Shown piece after piece: positions 43,181 to 52,576 of a stretch of DNA of 64,000 nucleotides; positions within the stretch are counted from its first letter, which is position 1, and each line of letters begins with the position of its first letter. The stretch covers positions 868,001 to 932,000 of the forward strand of contig NZ_JARFIK010000002.1 of the NCBI RefSeq assembly GCF_029076695.1. Reading direction: 5' to 3'. The position numbers were made by a program, and so were the translations under genes. This DNA comes from Adlercreutzia equolifaciens. GTDB lineage: Bacteria > Actinomycetota > Coriobacteriia > Coriobacteriales > Eggerthellaceae. Below the pieces are notes generated by a model that was given only the letters and a program-made list of their open reading frames with translations, made no database searches and had not been told where the DNA came from.

Positions 43181-44728
43181 CTAGCAGTATGTCTCCACCG
43201 CATGCTGAGCAGCCACACGTGCGGAATTGATGCTGTTGCCGCTGCACGAACCAGGAGTGCCGATGGTGTACAGATTGCGGTACAGCATGCAGCCTTCTAC
43301 GCCGATTGCATACAGACCTTCAATCGGCTCGTGCTTTTCGGTAACCACCTGGAATTCATGGTTAGTTCCGGTGCTGCCGATAGTGACCGCAACGAAGAAG
43401 GTCGGCTCGCACATATAATAAGGACCTTGGTCGTAGGCGCGAAGATACTGCTTGTCTTTACTCCATGCGTCATCTTTTCCTGCCACGCACGCCGCATTGT
43501 ATTGCTCGACCGTGGCAGAAAGGGCCTGGGCATCAATGCCGAAGAATTGGGCAAGTTCCTCGATCGTATCGGCCTTGACAATATCCTCTGCTCCCTGCGA
43601 GATTACCCCGTCAATCGAGGCTTGCACTTCCATGCCCTTTTCGGTTTCAAATTGCTCCATAAGCCCCTGCGTCCACAGGAAGTAGCAGCTCTCCTGGTTG
43701 AACTTCGGCGGATTCTGCAGCGAGTAGTTCACAGCGCAGTTGTCTTCCTTGAAGAATCGCTCGCCGCTCTCGTTTACCCAGATAAAAGAAGGCTCAAGGC
43801 AGAAGAACATGTTTGACATGTCCCAGCCCCACGAACCAATAAGAGACCCGGCGTTATCGCAGGTGTACGGAATCATATTCTTGGCTCCCACTGCAGCCGC
43901 CAGCTCATGACCAGAGCCGTCGTTGGTGGGCAGCCCGATGCAAAGATAATCCTCATCAGGATAACCATATCCCTGGATCAGATCGCCGTTGGCAGCAAAA
44001 CCACCTGTAGCCAAAATAACCGCCTTGGCGTTAACCTGAATACAGCCCTGCTTGCCATCCGCATAAAGGCCAACCACCTTGCCTGCATCGTCTTGAATCA
44101 ACTCAGTGGCCTTCGTATCAAACAAAGCCTCGATGCCCAGTTCCTCGATACGAGCAGTCATCGGCTCGACATAGCCCGCGGCAGCGCCTCCATCATACCA
44201 ATGGAACACTGCATAGTCCTTGCCGTGGTAGTCGTCCACATTCGAGTAGCGAACTCCCTGCTCAACCAGCCAATTGATGTTATCACCCGAGTTCTTCATC
44301 ATATTCTGCCAGCCAACGCCATCAGCGCGCCATTGGGACTGCTCCATCTCGTCGAGAAGAATAGCGTTCGCATCAACTTCGATATTCTGGGCGTTCGCCA
44401 TGTCCGAGCCGATGCCGAACGATCCTTCAATTCCGTTGAGCGCGGATCCGCCAGCCTGGCTGTTCGACTCAACGAGCAGCACATTCGCACCCAATTCGTG
44501 AGCCTGCACGGCCGCAATCAGTCCCGAGAATCCTGCACCGACAATGCAGATATCGCAGTCATACGTCTCGGCCACTTCTCGATCGACCGTGACCTCATTT
44601 TGATTCTTCTCGCTTGATTCGTCGGTCGTGCCTGTCGCTGGCAACGAGCAGGCCATAAGGCCACACGCCGACAATCCTGCCGCTCCCGCCAAAGCTCCCT
44701 GCACAAAGTTCCTTCTCGTGATTTCCAT
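43181..44728 (-). CDS. Tat-exported FAD-dependent reductase (fumarate reductase/urocanate reductase family)
   Basis: The 515-residue protein has a Tat signal (TRRNFVQG, residues 4-11) and a lipobox-like LMAC ending at Cys27, so it may be a Tat-exported lipoprotein. The FAD site GAGFSG is at 64-69, with the paired Glu-Ser-Gly-Gly region after it. No FMN-binding domain and no CxxCH haem motif are present, unlike shorter-tailed fumarate reductases. In the C-terminal region, where the family has GANRLGGNA, this protein has GTPGSCSGNS (490-499), so the carboxylate-binding arginine appears replaced by serine. It probably reduces some other small molecule using electrons from the membrane; the substrate is unknown. 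GAAAGGA precedes the ATG. Confidence 0.82.
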   Translation of the reverse strand: MEITRRNFVQGALAGAAGLSACGLMACSLPATGTTDESSEKNQNEVTVDREVAETYDCDICIVGAGFSGLIAAVQAHELGANVLLVESNSQAGGSALNGIEGSFGIGSDMANAQNIEVDANAILLDEMEQSQWRADGVGWQNMMKNSGDNINWLVEQGVRYSNVDDYHGKDYAVFHWYDGGAAAGYVEPMTARIEELGIEALFDTKATELIQDDAGKVVGLYADGKQGCIQVNAKAVILATGGFAANGDLIQGYGYPDEDYLCIGLPTNDGSGHELAAAVGAKNMIPYTCDNAGSLIGSWGWDMSNMFFCLEPSFIWVNESGERFFKEDNCAVNYSLQNPPKFNQESCYFLWTQGLMEQFETEKGMEVQASIDGVISQGAEDIVKADTIEELAQFFGIDAQALSATVEQYNAACVAGKDDAWSKDKQYLRAYDQGPYYMCEPTFFVAVTIGSTGTNHEFQVVTEKHEPIEGLYAIGVEGCMLYRNLYTIGTPGSCSGNSINSARVAAQHAVETYC

Positions 44729-44813
44729 GGCACATCCTTTCCCTCGTATCTCCTTCATGAATGCCTACCGCCATCTGCTCGGTCATTCGAACACACCGGC
44801 TGTCACGAATCCG

Positions 44814-44843
44814 AGTCTATGGGCGGCAAATCCTCGCTCGCAA
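44814..44843 (-). promoter_or_regulatory. Candidate flavoprotein promoter
   Basis: On the minus strand TTGCGA (44838-44843) and TAGACT (44814-44819) are 18 bases apart. Both depart from consensus, which suits a promoter that needs an activator. The palindrome at 44869-44887 lies about 70 bases upstream of the start. Confidence 0.4.
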
Positions 44844-44868
44844 CACCCGTAAAGAGGAGTATCTTGAT

Positions 44869-44887
44869 ATCACCCACCATGGGTGAT
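44869..44887. promoter_or_regulatory. Palindromic operator between flavoprotein and LuxR genes
   Basis: ATCACCCA-CCA-TGGGTGAT is a perfect 8-3-8 palindrome. The half-site GGGTGAT recurs at 44894-44900. A dyad of this size suits a dimeric LuxR-type regulator controlling both divergent genes. Confidence 0.6.
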
Positions 44888-44937
44888 GCAAAAGGGTGAT
44901 AGGCAGTGATCTGCTTTAACTCTGAGAAAGGGGTTCT

Positions 44938-46383
44938 ATGGAAGGCAGACGCGAAACGCTCCTGTTCATCTTTGCCTACGCGACTTTTGTGGCGACTGCC
45001 GGCTTGGTGCTCTTACCTCAAAATGCTAGCGTTTACGCACTTGACCTTGGTACTGGCAGATTGATTGAAAACATTGCCATGCTGGCGACGTATTTGTTGC
45101 TCAGCGTGTTCGGATTCAAACACAACGTCAGAACCCTGTCTCTGCCTTGGTCGCTGACAAGCCTTGCCATTGTGTTTTTAGGGCACCTGGCTTTCATGCT
45201 GGAATCACTGAGCCTCGTTCGGATCACGCTCATTCCCACCGTAGTGCTGCACATCGGCAACGGCTCGTCTATCGCCGTGCTATTTACCTTTTGGGCAAGC
45301 GCCTCGTACCTGTTTGACACAAGACGATTCCAGCTTGGTATCTTTGCCGGAAGTCTTATTTCGTGCCTGATCGTTATTGCCACAACAGCACTTGATACCT
45401 ACCTGATAAGCTTCTTCGTTCAATGCGGCCTTGTTATTGCATCGGGCATCTTAACGTTTCTCCTCCTCAGAGCCGCTTCCCATCGCACGGGTGGAAGAAA
45501 AGGAGAGGAGACGAAATCATCGCAGAATCCGCTTCATCTCGACGCGTTGGCGCGTACATTCCAGGAATCGGGAGCGCTCAAGCTGCTTGCGCCCATTCTG
45601 TGCACCTGTGCCTTTGCCGGCATGTATTCATTTTCCTGGTCAATGGCAAACGATGGAACTTTTGCAACCATGTTCTACGCCATCGGCGAAGCTGCCGCCA
45701 TGGCGCTCCTATTTTCGGCTGCGGCAATGCCAGAGCTTTTTTCGCACATGAACGTACTTGTGGTCTACCGATGGCTATTCCCTCTCGCCTGCCTATCTAC
45801 CGGAGTGATCTGCTTTGTAACAGGAACCTTCCAGCTCCTTCTTCTTTCGGTGCTCAGCGCTTTCTTCAACCTTTTGCTGATTAGCCTGACGCCACTATGC
45901 GCCGCCGAGGGTAAGAAAACCTCAAACCCCGTCGTAACCCTTTATGGACTTGCTCAGTCGATCATCACCGCTTTTACCACTCTCGGTCATACCCTGCATT
46001 TTGCCTCAGAGCAAAACCCGGTTTACGGGGCGTTGATCGTGATGCTTCTTGGAGTGGCAATGTACATTGCCACGCTGCTCATCCCATCTGACAAAACGAT
46101 CTCTCTCGACTTCCAGTACATTCAATCCCCTGTTTCAAGTCAAGTATCTGACTGGGAAGCATCGAGCAGCGCCATCGCTGACGAGTATGGTCTGACCGCA
46201 CGAGAAAAGGACGTGCTCGATCTTCTTGTCATGGGAAGAGACATTCCAAGCATCTCGAACGAATTAAGTATCTCGAAAAACACTATCAAGACTCATGTAA
46301 AGAGAATCTATGCAAAAACAGGTATCAGCTCGCGACAAGGCATCGTCGACCTCGTCGAGCAATTCCGAAAATCACTGCTATAG
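44938..46383 (+). CDS. Membrane-bound LuxR-family regulator
   Basis: The 481-residue protein has about ten to twelve hydrophobic segments over residues 5-390 and a C-terminal LuxR helix-turn-helix (about 415-478: GLTAREKDVLDLLVMGRD then SISKNTIKTHVKRIYAKTG). Such membrane sensors beside flavoprotein reductases are abundant in Eggerthellaceae and are thought to sense the reductase substrate. AAAGGGG precedes the ATG. It diverges from the flavoprotein gene with a palindrome between. GC is lower than in the flanking genes, which suggests acquisition. Confidence 0.85.
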   Translation: MEGRRETLLFIFAYATFVATAGLVLLPQNASVYALDLGTGRLIENIAMLATYLLLSVFGFKHNVRTLSLPWSLTSLAIVFLGHLAFMLESLSLVRITLIPTVVLHIGNGSSIAVLFTFWASASYLFDTRRFQLGIFAGSLISCLIVIATTALDTYLISFFVQCGLVIASGILTFLLLRAASHRTGGRKGEETKSSQNPLHLDALARTFQESGALKLLAPILCTCAFAGMYSFSWSMANDGTFATMFYAIGEAAAMALLFSAAAMPELFSHMNVLVVYRWLFPLACLSTGVICFVTGTFQLLLLSVLSAFFNLLLISLTPLCAAEGKKTSNPVVTLYGLAQSIITAFTTLGHTLHFASEQNPVYGALIVMLLGVAMYIATLLIPSDKTISLDFQYIQSPVSSQVSDWEASSSAIADEYGLTAREKDVLDLLVMGRDIPSISNELSISKNTIKTHVKRIYAKTGISSRQGIVDLVEQFRKSLL

Positions 46384-46404
46384 GACAAAGAACTCACTAA
46401 CGCT

Positions 46405-47517
46405 TTACGGCGCTAGCTCCAGGAGCCGGCCGTAGAGCTCGTTGCCGCAGAGCCAGCCTTGGTCGGTGGGCTTCCAGCGGCCGTCTTCGTGGACGGCAAG
46501 TCCGAGATTGGCAAGCTCGGCGAACGTGGCAGTTGTTGCGGGAATGAGCGTTGTGGCTTGCTGGACCTGTTCATCGGAGATTCCCTGGGCCATGCGCATG
46601 CCCAGCATGAGGTCTTCCGCCGCCATTTGGCGCTCATTCAAGTCGTCAATGACCTGACCGTCTTGTACGCGCATGCGGCGCTCGTTGTTTTGGGTCATGG
46701 TGACGGCCGATGCGCCCAGTCCCAGATAGGGCTTGCCGGTCCAGTAGGCGGTGTTGTGACGGCTTTCGAAGCCGGGCTGGGCATAGCTGGCCACCTCGTA
46801 GCGATGGAATCCCGCGTGCTCCAAAACCTCGCGGGCCGCCTCCATGGCCTCGGCCTCCACGTCGTCATCGGGCTCGGGCATTTCTCCGCGGAGCACGGCA
46901 CGATCGAAGGGCGTGCCCGTCTCGATGGTCAACGGGTACACCGAGACATGCTTGACCCCCAGGGCCACGGCCTCCTCTACGCTGCGGCGAAAGGAGGCAG
47001 CGCTCTGGCCGGGAATGCCGCACATAAGGTCGACCGAAACGTTCTCGAAGCGCGTCTGAGCTGCCGCCACCGCTGTACGGGCTGCGTCAGCATCATGAGC
47101 GCGCCCCAGAATGGACAGCACCTCATCGTCGAAGGACTGCACGCCCAGCGACAGTCGGTTCACGCCCAGAGCCCAAATATCGCGCACCATGGCTTCAGTC
47201 AGGCTCTCCGGATTCGCCTCCATGGTGCATTCCACCGCAGGCTCCAAATGCATGGACATGGCCAAGGCGTACAGCAAGCTGGACAAACGCTTCATACCAA
47301 TATAGCTCGGCGTACCACCGCCCAAATACACCGTCTCTAGTGCCCCCAGCTTCCCCTCCCGCGAGGCACGGCGAAGGTCGAGTACCAGCGATTCCACGTA
47401 CTCGTCAATAACCGACGAATCGCGCTCCACCGCACGGGTAGCAAAATCGCAATACCCGCACCGCTTCACACAAAAGGGAATATGCAAGTAGAGCGCTTTA
47501 TAAGGATCGTAAGGCAC
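46405..47517 (-). CDS. hemW: Haem chaperone HemW-like radical SAM protein
   Basis: HemW is a radical-SAM protein once called an oxygen-independent coproporphyrinogen oxidase and now regarded as a haem chaperone. The 370-residue protein has the cluster motif CVKRCGYCDF near residues 14-23 after LHIPF, and the GGGTPSY motif near 64. The most likely start is the GTG at 47517; the longer frame runs back into the palindromic repeat and gives repeat-derived peptide. The lepA-hemW-hrcA order is conserved, here interrupted on both sides. Confidence 0.9.
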   Translation of the reverse strand: MPYDPYKALYLHIPFCVKRCGYCDFATRAVERDSSVIDEYVESLVLDLRRASREGKLGALETVYLGGGTPSYIGMKRLSSLLYALAMSMHLEPAVECTMEANPESLTEAMVRDIWALGVNRLSLGVQSFDDEVLSILGRAHDADAARTAVAAAQTRFENVSVDLMCGIPGQSAASFRRSVEEAVALGVKHVSVYPLTIETGTPFDRAVLRGEMPEPDDDVEAEAMEAAREVLEHAGFHRYEVASYAQPGFESRHNTAYWTGKPYLGLGASAVTMTQNNERRMRVQDGQVIDDLNERQMAAEDLMLGMRMAQGISDEQVQQATTLIPATTATFAELANLGLAVHEDGRWKPTDQGWLCGNELYGRLLELAP

Positions 47518-47543
47518 GGAATGACTCTCTTTCTCAACGAGTA

Positions 47544-47661
47544 GTCTTGGGACAGGGGGCGTTGCAACCGAGCGAGTTCCGCAGCGACGAGAACAGTCCA
47601 GTGGACTGTTCTCCAAAGCGAGGACTGTCTGAGCGAATTGCAATGCCGCCTGTCCCAAGAC
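47544..47661. repeat. Cloverleaf-like palindromic intergenic element
   Basis: Imperfect 24-base inverted ends (47544-47567 and 47638-47661; GTCTTGGGACAGG on the left, CCTGTCCCAAGAC on the right) enclose a perfect 12-1-12 palindrome (47589-47613, GAGAACAGTCCA and its complement). The element spans almost the whole gap between dus and hemW. Its two mismatched positions in the arms include a wobble-compatible pair. Confidence 0.7.
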
Positions 47662-47667
47662 GGACAA

Positions 47668-48639
47668 TCACGAGTGAGCCACTGCTATCTCCAGCAGCTC
47701 GTCAAACACCGCATCGAAGTCCTCCAGGTTAGTGCAGTAGTTGATGCACCCCCGGGCGGCGGCGGCGCCGGGCAGCCCCGCCAAGTACCACATGGCATGT
47801 TTGCGCATGCGAACGATGTTGCGCCCTTCGCGCTGGGTAAGCAGGCGGGCATGGCGGCGCGCCATGGCAATGCGCTCCTCTATCGAGGGCGCCGCAGGCT
47901 CGGGATGTCCCGCTAATGCGGCTTGCACCTGGGCAAAAAGCCAGGGGTTTCCCTCGGCGCCCCGGGCAATCATCACCGCGTCGCAGCCGGTCTGCTGCGC
48001 CATGGCCACAGCATCGGCCCCGCAGCGAATGTCGCCGTTGCCCACCACGGGCACCGAGACTGCCTCTTTGACGCGGCCGATGACGCCCCAATCGGCGCTC
48101 CCCCGGTACAGCTGCTCGGCAAAGCGGCCGTGCACGGTAACGGCATCAGCGCCGGCGTCCTCCATACGGAGTGCGAAATCCACCGCAGTCTCATCGCCCT
48201 CGCCCCAGCCACGGCGGAACTTGACCGTGACAGGATGCTGCACGTTGTCCTTCACGGCGCGGACGATATCCGCGGCCAAACCGGGGGTCTTCATAAGGGC
48301 CGAGCCGTCGCCCTTCGACACGATCTTGCGCGCCGGACAACCCATGTTGATGTCCAGGTAGGCCAGGTTCTCCCCCAGGGCATCTTCGATCCAGGCGGCC
48401 TGCGAGGCCATGACGTCGGGCTCGTGGCCGAACAGCTGCACGCCCACCTGGGTTTCCCCATCGGCCAAGGCCAGCAGATGGCGCGTTTTCTCATTGGCGA
48501 AGGAAAGCCCCTTGGCCGACACCATTTCGGTAAAGGCCAAGTCAGCACCTTGCTCAAGGCAGAGCGAGCGAAACGCGATATCTGACACGCCGGCCATGGG
48601 CGCCAACAGCACCCGATAGCTTCCGAACAAACCCTCCAT
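47668..48639 (-). CDS. dus: tRNA-dihydrouridine synthase
   Basis: Dus reduces uridine to dihydrouridine in tRNA using FMN. The 323-residue TIM-barrel protein starts MEGLFGSYRVLLAPMAGVSD and has the active-site NMGCPARK near residues 92-99, with the proton-donor cysteine, and a later RGAEGNPW near 224. The ATG at 48639 lies one base after the stop of a small upstream gene, so translation is coupled; the longer frame runs through that gene. Confidence 0.93.
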   Translation of the reverse strand: MEGLFGSYRVLLAPMAGVSDIAFRSLCLEQGADLAFTEMVSAKGLSFANEKTRHLLALADGETQVGVQLFGHEPDVMASQAAWIEDALGENLAYLDINMGCPARKIVSKGDGSALMKTPGLAADIVRAVKDNVQHPVTVKFRRGWGEGDETAVDFALRMEDAGADAVTVHGRFAEQLYRGSADWGVIGRVKEAVSVPVVGNGDIRCGADAVAMAQQTGCDAVMIARGAEGNPWLFAQVQAALAGHPEPAAPSIEERIAMARRHARLLTQREGRNIVRMRKHAMWYLAGLPGAAAARGCINYCTNLEDFDAVFDELLEIAVAHS

Positions 48640-48640
48640 G

Positions 48641-48760
48641 CTAGACGGCCAGTCCAAGCGAGAACGTGCAGCCCACCGCAAAAATAGCGATGACAGCCAA
48701 AAGCACAACGACAATCAGCATACCCATAACGATGGCGTAGAGCGAAAAGGACTTCTTCAT
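48641..48760 (-). CDS. 39-residue membrane protein upstream of dus
   Basis: A short frame starts MKKSFSLYAIVMGML, continues with one long hydrophobic segment (about residues 7-37) containing a single cysteine, and ends 1 base before dus. The AATAGA-like upstream has a GGCGGTTCT ribosome-binding stretch. The composition (charged start, then valine, leucine and isoleucine) is that of a real small membrane protein and the frame has codon use like its neighbours. Function unknown. Confidence 0.6.
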   Translation of the reverse strand: MKKSFSLYAIVMGMLIVVVLLAVIAIFAVGCTFSLGLAV

Positions 48761-48768
48761 AGAACCGC

Positions 48769-48948
48769 CTAGAGAATGCCAAACAAGAGCAGGCCGAGCA
48801 TGGCGAAAATGCCCAGAATGACCACGAGTACGGCCACCAGCACAAAGGTCTTCGAGGCGCCGGACATGCCGGCCCGCTCCCGCTCCTCGGCTATTTTCTT
48901 CTCATCGAAAGGGTCGTTGATCCAGTCGTAGTCTTCGTTCTTCGCCAT
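48769..48948 (-). CDS. 59-residue membrane protein heading the dus cluster
   Basis: The product has an acidic and basic N-terminal half (MAKNEDYDWINDPFDEKK, then EERERAG) and one membrane segment at residues 36-58 that ends the protein. AAGGTG lies ahead of the ATG. It is 8 bases upstream of the 39-residue gene, and both precede dus without a visible terminator. It diverges from the flavodoxin-fold gene. I know no family for it. Confidence 0.65.
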   Translation of the reverse strand: MAKNEDYDWINDPFDEKKIAEERERAGMSGASKTFVLVAVLVVILGIFAMLGLLLFGIL

Positions 48949-48983
48949 AGCGCACCTTGCAATTGTCTTTCAAATGTTCAAAC

Positions 48984-49014
48984 TTGATGGCACTAGTTTA
49001 ATAGATGCTACAAT
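48984..49014 (+). promoter_or_regulatory. Promoter of the flavodoxin-fold gene
   Basis: TTGATG (48984-48989) and TACAAT (49009-49014) are 19 bases apart. The start would be near 49021, which excludes the in-frame ATG at 48974 and supports the GTG at 49049. Confidence 0.5.
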
Positions 49015-49048
49015 CCAGCCAAGCAAAAACACGAGAAGAGGAGACAGC

Positions 49049-49696
49049 GTGAAAGTACTGCTCATCAACGGAAGTCCTCGCATGAACGGCAATACGAATC
49101 GAGCATTGGAGGAGTGCGCCGCAGCGCTGCAGGCTGAGGGCATCGACACCGAGATCGCCTGGATCACGAACAAAGAAATTCGCGGCTGCATTGCCTGCGG
49201 CATCTGCATGCGCACGGGCAATAACCAGTGCATTTTCACCGAGGATTGCTGCAACGAGCTTATCCAGAAGGCTGGCGAGGCTGACGGCCTTATCATTGGC
49301 TCGCCAGTGTACTATGCCGGGGCCGCCGGATCGCTCGTCTCGCTGCTCGATCGCATGTTCTATGCCGGCGGATCGGTGATGCGCTTTAAGCCCGCGGCCG
49401 GTATCGGCGTGGCCCGTCGCGCCGGCGCCATTGAGGCGGCTGATCAGATCAACAAGTACTTCCAGATCAACAACATGCCGGTTATGAGCAGCTCGTACTG
49501 GGGTATTGCCTTCGGTCGTCAACCGGGTGAGACCGCAGCCGACGGCGAAGGCATGCACACCATGCGCATGCTTGGTCGCAACATGGCCTGGATGCTGAAG
49601 AGCCTCGAGGCCGCCAAGGCCGCCGGCGTCAACCCGCCCGAGGTGGAGCCGAAGGTCATGACCAACTACGTCCGCGAGGACGTCATCCAGAGCTAG
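49049..49696 (+). CDS. Flavodoxin-fold NAD(P)H-dependent oxidoreductase
   Basis: The 215-residue protein belongs to the FMN-dependent NADPH reductase/iron-sulfur flavoprotein group. The FMN-binding start VKVLLINGSPRMNGNTN covers residues 1-17, and a cysteine-rich loop (CIACGICMRTGNNQC, about 49-63) follows; this is the region that holds a cluster or disulfide in related proteins. SPVYYAGAAG near residue 88 contacts the flavin. The GTG at 49049 has GAGGAG upstream. Likely cytoplasmic; the substrate is unknown. Confidence 0.82.
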   Translation: MKVLLINGSPRMNGNTNRALEECAAALQAEGIDTEIAWITNKEIRGCIACGICMRTGNNQCIFTEDCCNELIQKAGEADGLIIGSPVYYAGAAGSLVSLLDRMFYAGGSVMRFKPAAGIGVARRAGAIEAADQINKYFQINNMPVMSSSYWGIAFGRQPGETAADGEGMHTMRMLGRNMAWMLKSLEAAKAAGVNPPEVEPKVMTNYVREDVIQS

Positions 49697-49763
49697 CGGC
49701 CACCTCTAGCTCTAGCCATGTAGCCCTGCGGGGCCAGGGGTCTCTGCCGGGATCTCCCCTTCC

Positions 49764-51569
<1,806 letters not shown>

Positions 51570-51780
51570 AGGTTCCCTCTCATATATGTACGTCTCGCGA
51601 AGAATTACCCGCCACGGGGAAATTTCTTCGGCTTCCTGCAGTCAGTCTTTGGTATTCTATCGCATTGTGTATCCAGCGATACGTACGCGCGGTGATTCCA
51701 CCGCCAAATCTGCAGACGTGGCTGCGTTTTAGATCACGCTCGCTGGCAAGGGTCTTCGGAACAGCGTTCCGGCCCGAGGA

Positions 51781-51809
51781 CGGACAAATCCCGCCGCTCC
51801 TCGTATAAC
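51781..51809 (+). promoter_or_regulatory. Candidate rpsT promoter
   Basis: CGGACA (51781-51786) and TATAAC (51804-51809) are 17 bases apart. The leader would be about 80 bases and includes the hairpin at 51839-51880. Confidence 0.5.
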
Positions 51810-51838
51810 ACGTTCGCCTGGGCGGTTGCACCGCTGCG

Positions 51839-51880
51839 CGTTCGTGTCGTTGGATACCAAAGGGATACCAACCACGAACG
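51839..51880 (+). promoter_or_regulatory. Hairpin in the rpsT leader
   Basis: CGTTCGTG (51839-51846) pairs with CACGAACG (51873-51880), and GTTGG (51849-51853) with CCAAC (51868-51872). The loop contains one arm of a direct repeat (GGATACCAA, twice). The structure ends one base before the AAGAAAGG ribosome binding site. Feedback by S20 is known in Escherichia coli; a similar role here is inference. Confidence 0.6.
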
Positions 51881-51897
51881 AAGAAAGGCACTATTTC

Positions 51898-52434
51898 ATG
51901 GCTAACATCAAGTCCCAGAAGAAGCGCATCATCACCAACGAGAAGGCTCGTATGCGCAATCGCGCCGTCAAGGCCGAGCTGAAGACCGCTACCCGTCACG
52001 TCAAGGACGCCGTGGCTGCCGGCGACGGCAAGGCTGCCTACGCCTTCGCTTGCGAGGCTTGCCGCCTGATGGACAAGGCTGTCACCAAGGGCGTTATCCA
52101 CAAGAACCAGGCCGCCAACCGCAAGAGCGGCATCATGCGCCTGGCCAACACCGTGGTCACCCCGGCCGACATCGAGGCCTATGAGAAGATGACCCCGAAG
52201 CCCCAGAAGACCGGCTCCAAGAAGGCCGAGGCCAAGGCTGCTCGCAAGGCTGCCATGGCTCAGGCTTCCGAGGAGAAGGCCAAGCGTCGCGAGAAGCAGC
52301 TGAAGGAAGAGAAGAAGGCTGCCGAGCGCAAGGCCAAGGAGGCCGAAGAGGCTGCCAAGGCCGAGGCTGAGGCCGCTGCCGCCGAGGCTGCCGAGGCCGA
52401 GGAGGCTCCTGCTGAGGAAGCCGCCGCCGAGTAG
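51898..52434 (+). CDS. rpsT: Small ribosomal subunit protein bS20 with a long C-terminal extension
   Basis: S20 binds the 5' and 3' minor domains of 16S rRNA. Residues 1-88 match bS20 ([20 protein letters not shown] start; [17 protein letters not shown] near 72-88). The other 90 residues are Ala/Lys/Glu-rich and probably helical, ending in an acidic Ala/Glu stretch. Ordinary S20 is about 88 residues, so this protein is twice the usual length. The ATG at 51898 follows AAGAAAGG. A strong terminator follows. Confidence 0.93.
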   Translation: MANIKSQKKRIITNEKARMRNRAVKAELKTATRHVKDAVAAGDGKAAYAFACEACRLMDKAVTKGVIHKNQAANRKSGIMRLANTVVTPADIEAYEKMTPKPQKTGSKKAEAKAARKAAMAQASEEKAKRREKQLKEEKKAAERKAKEAEEAAKAEAEAAAAEAAEAEEAPAEEAAAE

Positions 52435-52456
52435 CACACCTGGCTTAAGGCTTTGA

Positions 52457-52482
52457 CGCCGCCCTTCGGGGCGGCGTTTTTT
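52457..52482 (+). terminator. rpsT terminator
   Basis: CGCCGCCC (52457-52464) and GGGCGGCG (52469-52476) form an 8-bp stem with a TTCG loop, followed by six T residues. Confidence 0.95.
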
Positions 52483-52576
52483 ATTGGCAACGACCTGGTG
52501 TCTTTCACCTCGGCGTTACTGCGGGCCGCTGATGCCTCACGTACAATGGGGACAATGTCAACCAAGGAGATCAACG

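Larger units (their letters stand above)
51570..51897. other. Divergent intergenic region between lepA and rpsT
   Basis: This 328-base region has no gene. A TAGAAT (minus strand, 51654-51659) is a candidate lepA -10 without a good -35. The rpsT promoter and leader hairpin are listed separately. Frames crossing 51660-51840 show no family resemblance. Confidence 0.6.

Noticed and set aside
47518-47667. N-terminal extension of hemW through the palindromic element
   Set aside because: The extra 50 residues are translated from the repeat and absent from HemW; the GTG at 47517 fits the family.
48974-49048. Longer flavodoxin-fold gene starting at 48974
   Set aside because: That ATG lies upstream of the candidate promoter, and the GTG at 49049 has GAGGAG and begins exactly at the FMN-binding strand.
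49697-49763. Short GC-rich hairpin (GCCC-TGCG-GGGC) between the convergent flavodoxin-fold gene and lepA
   Set aside because: The stem is only 4 pairs and no T-tract follows on either strand, so I do not call a terminator.
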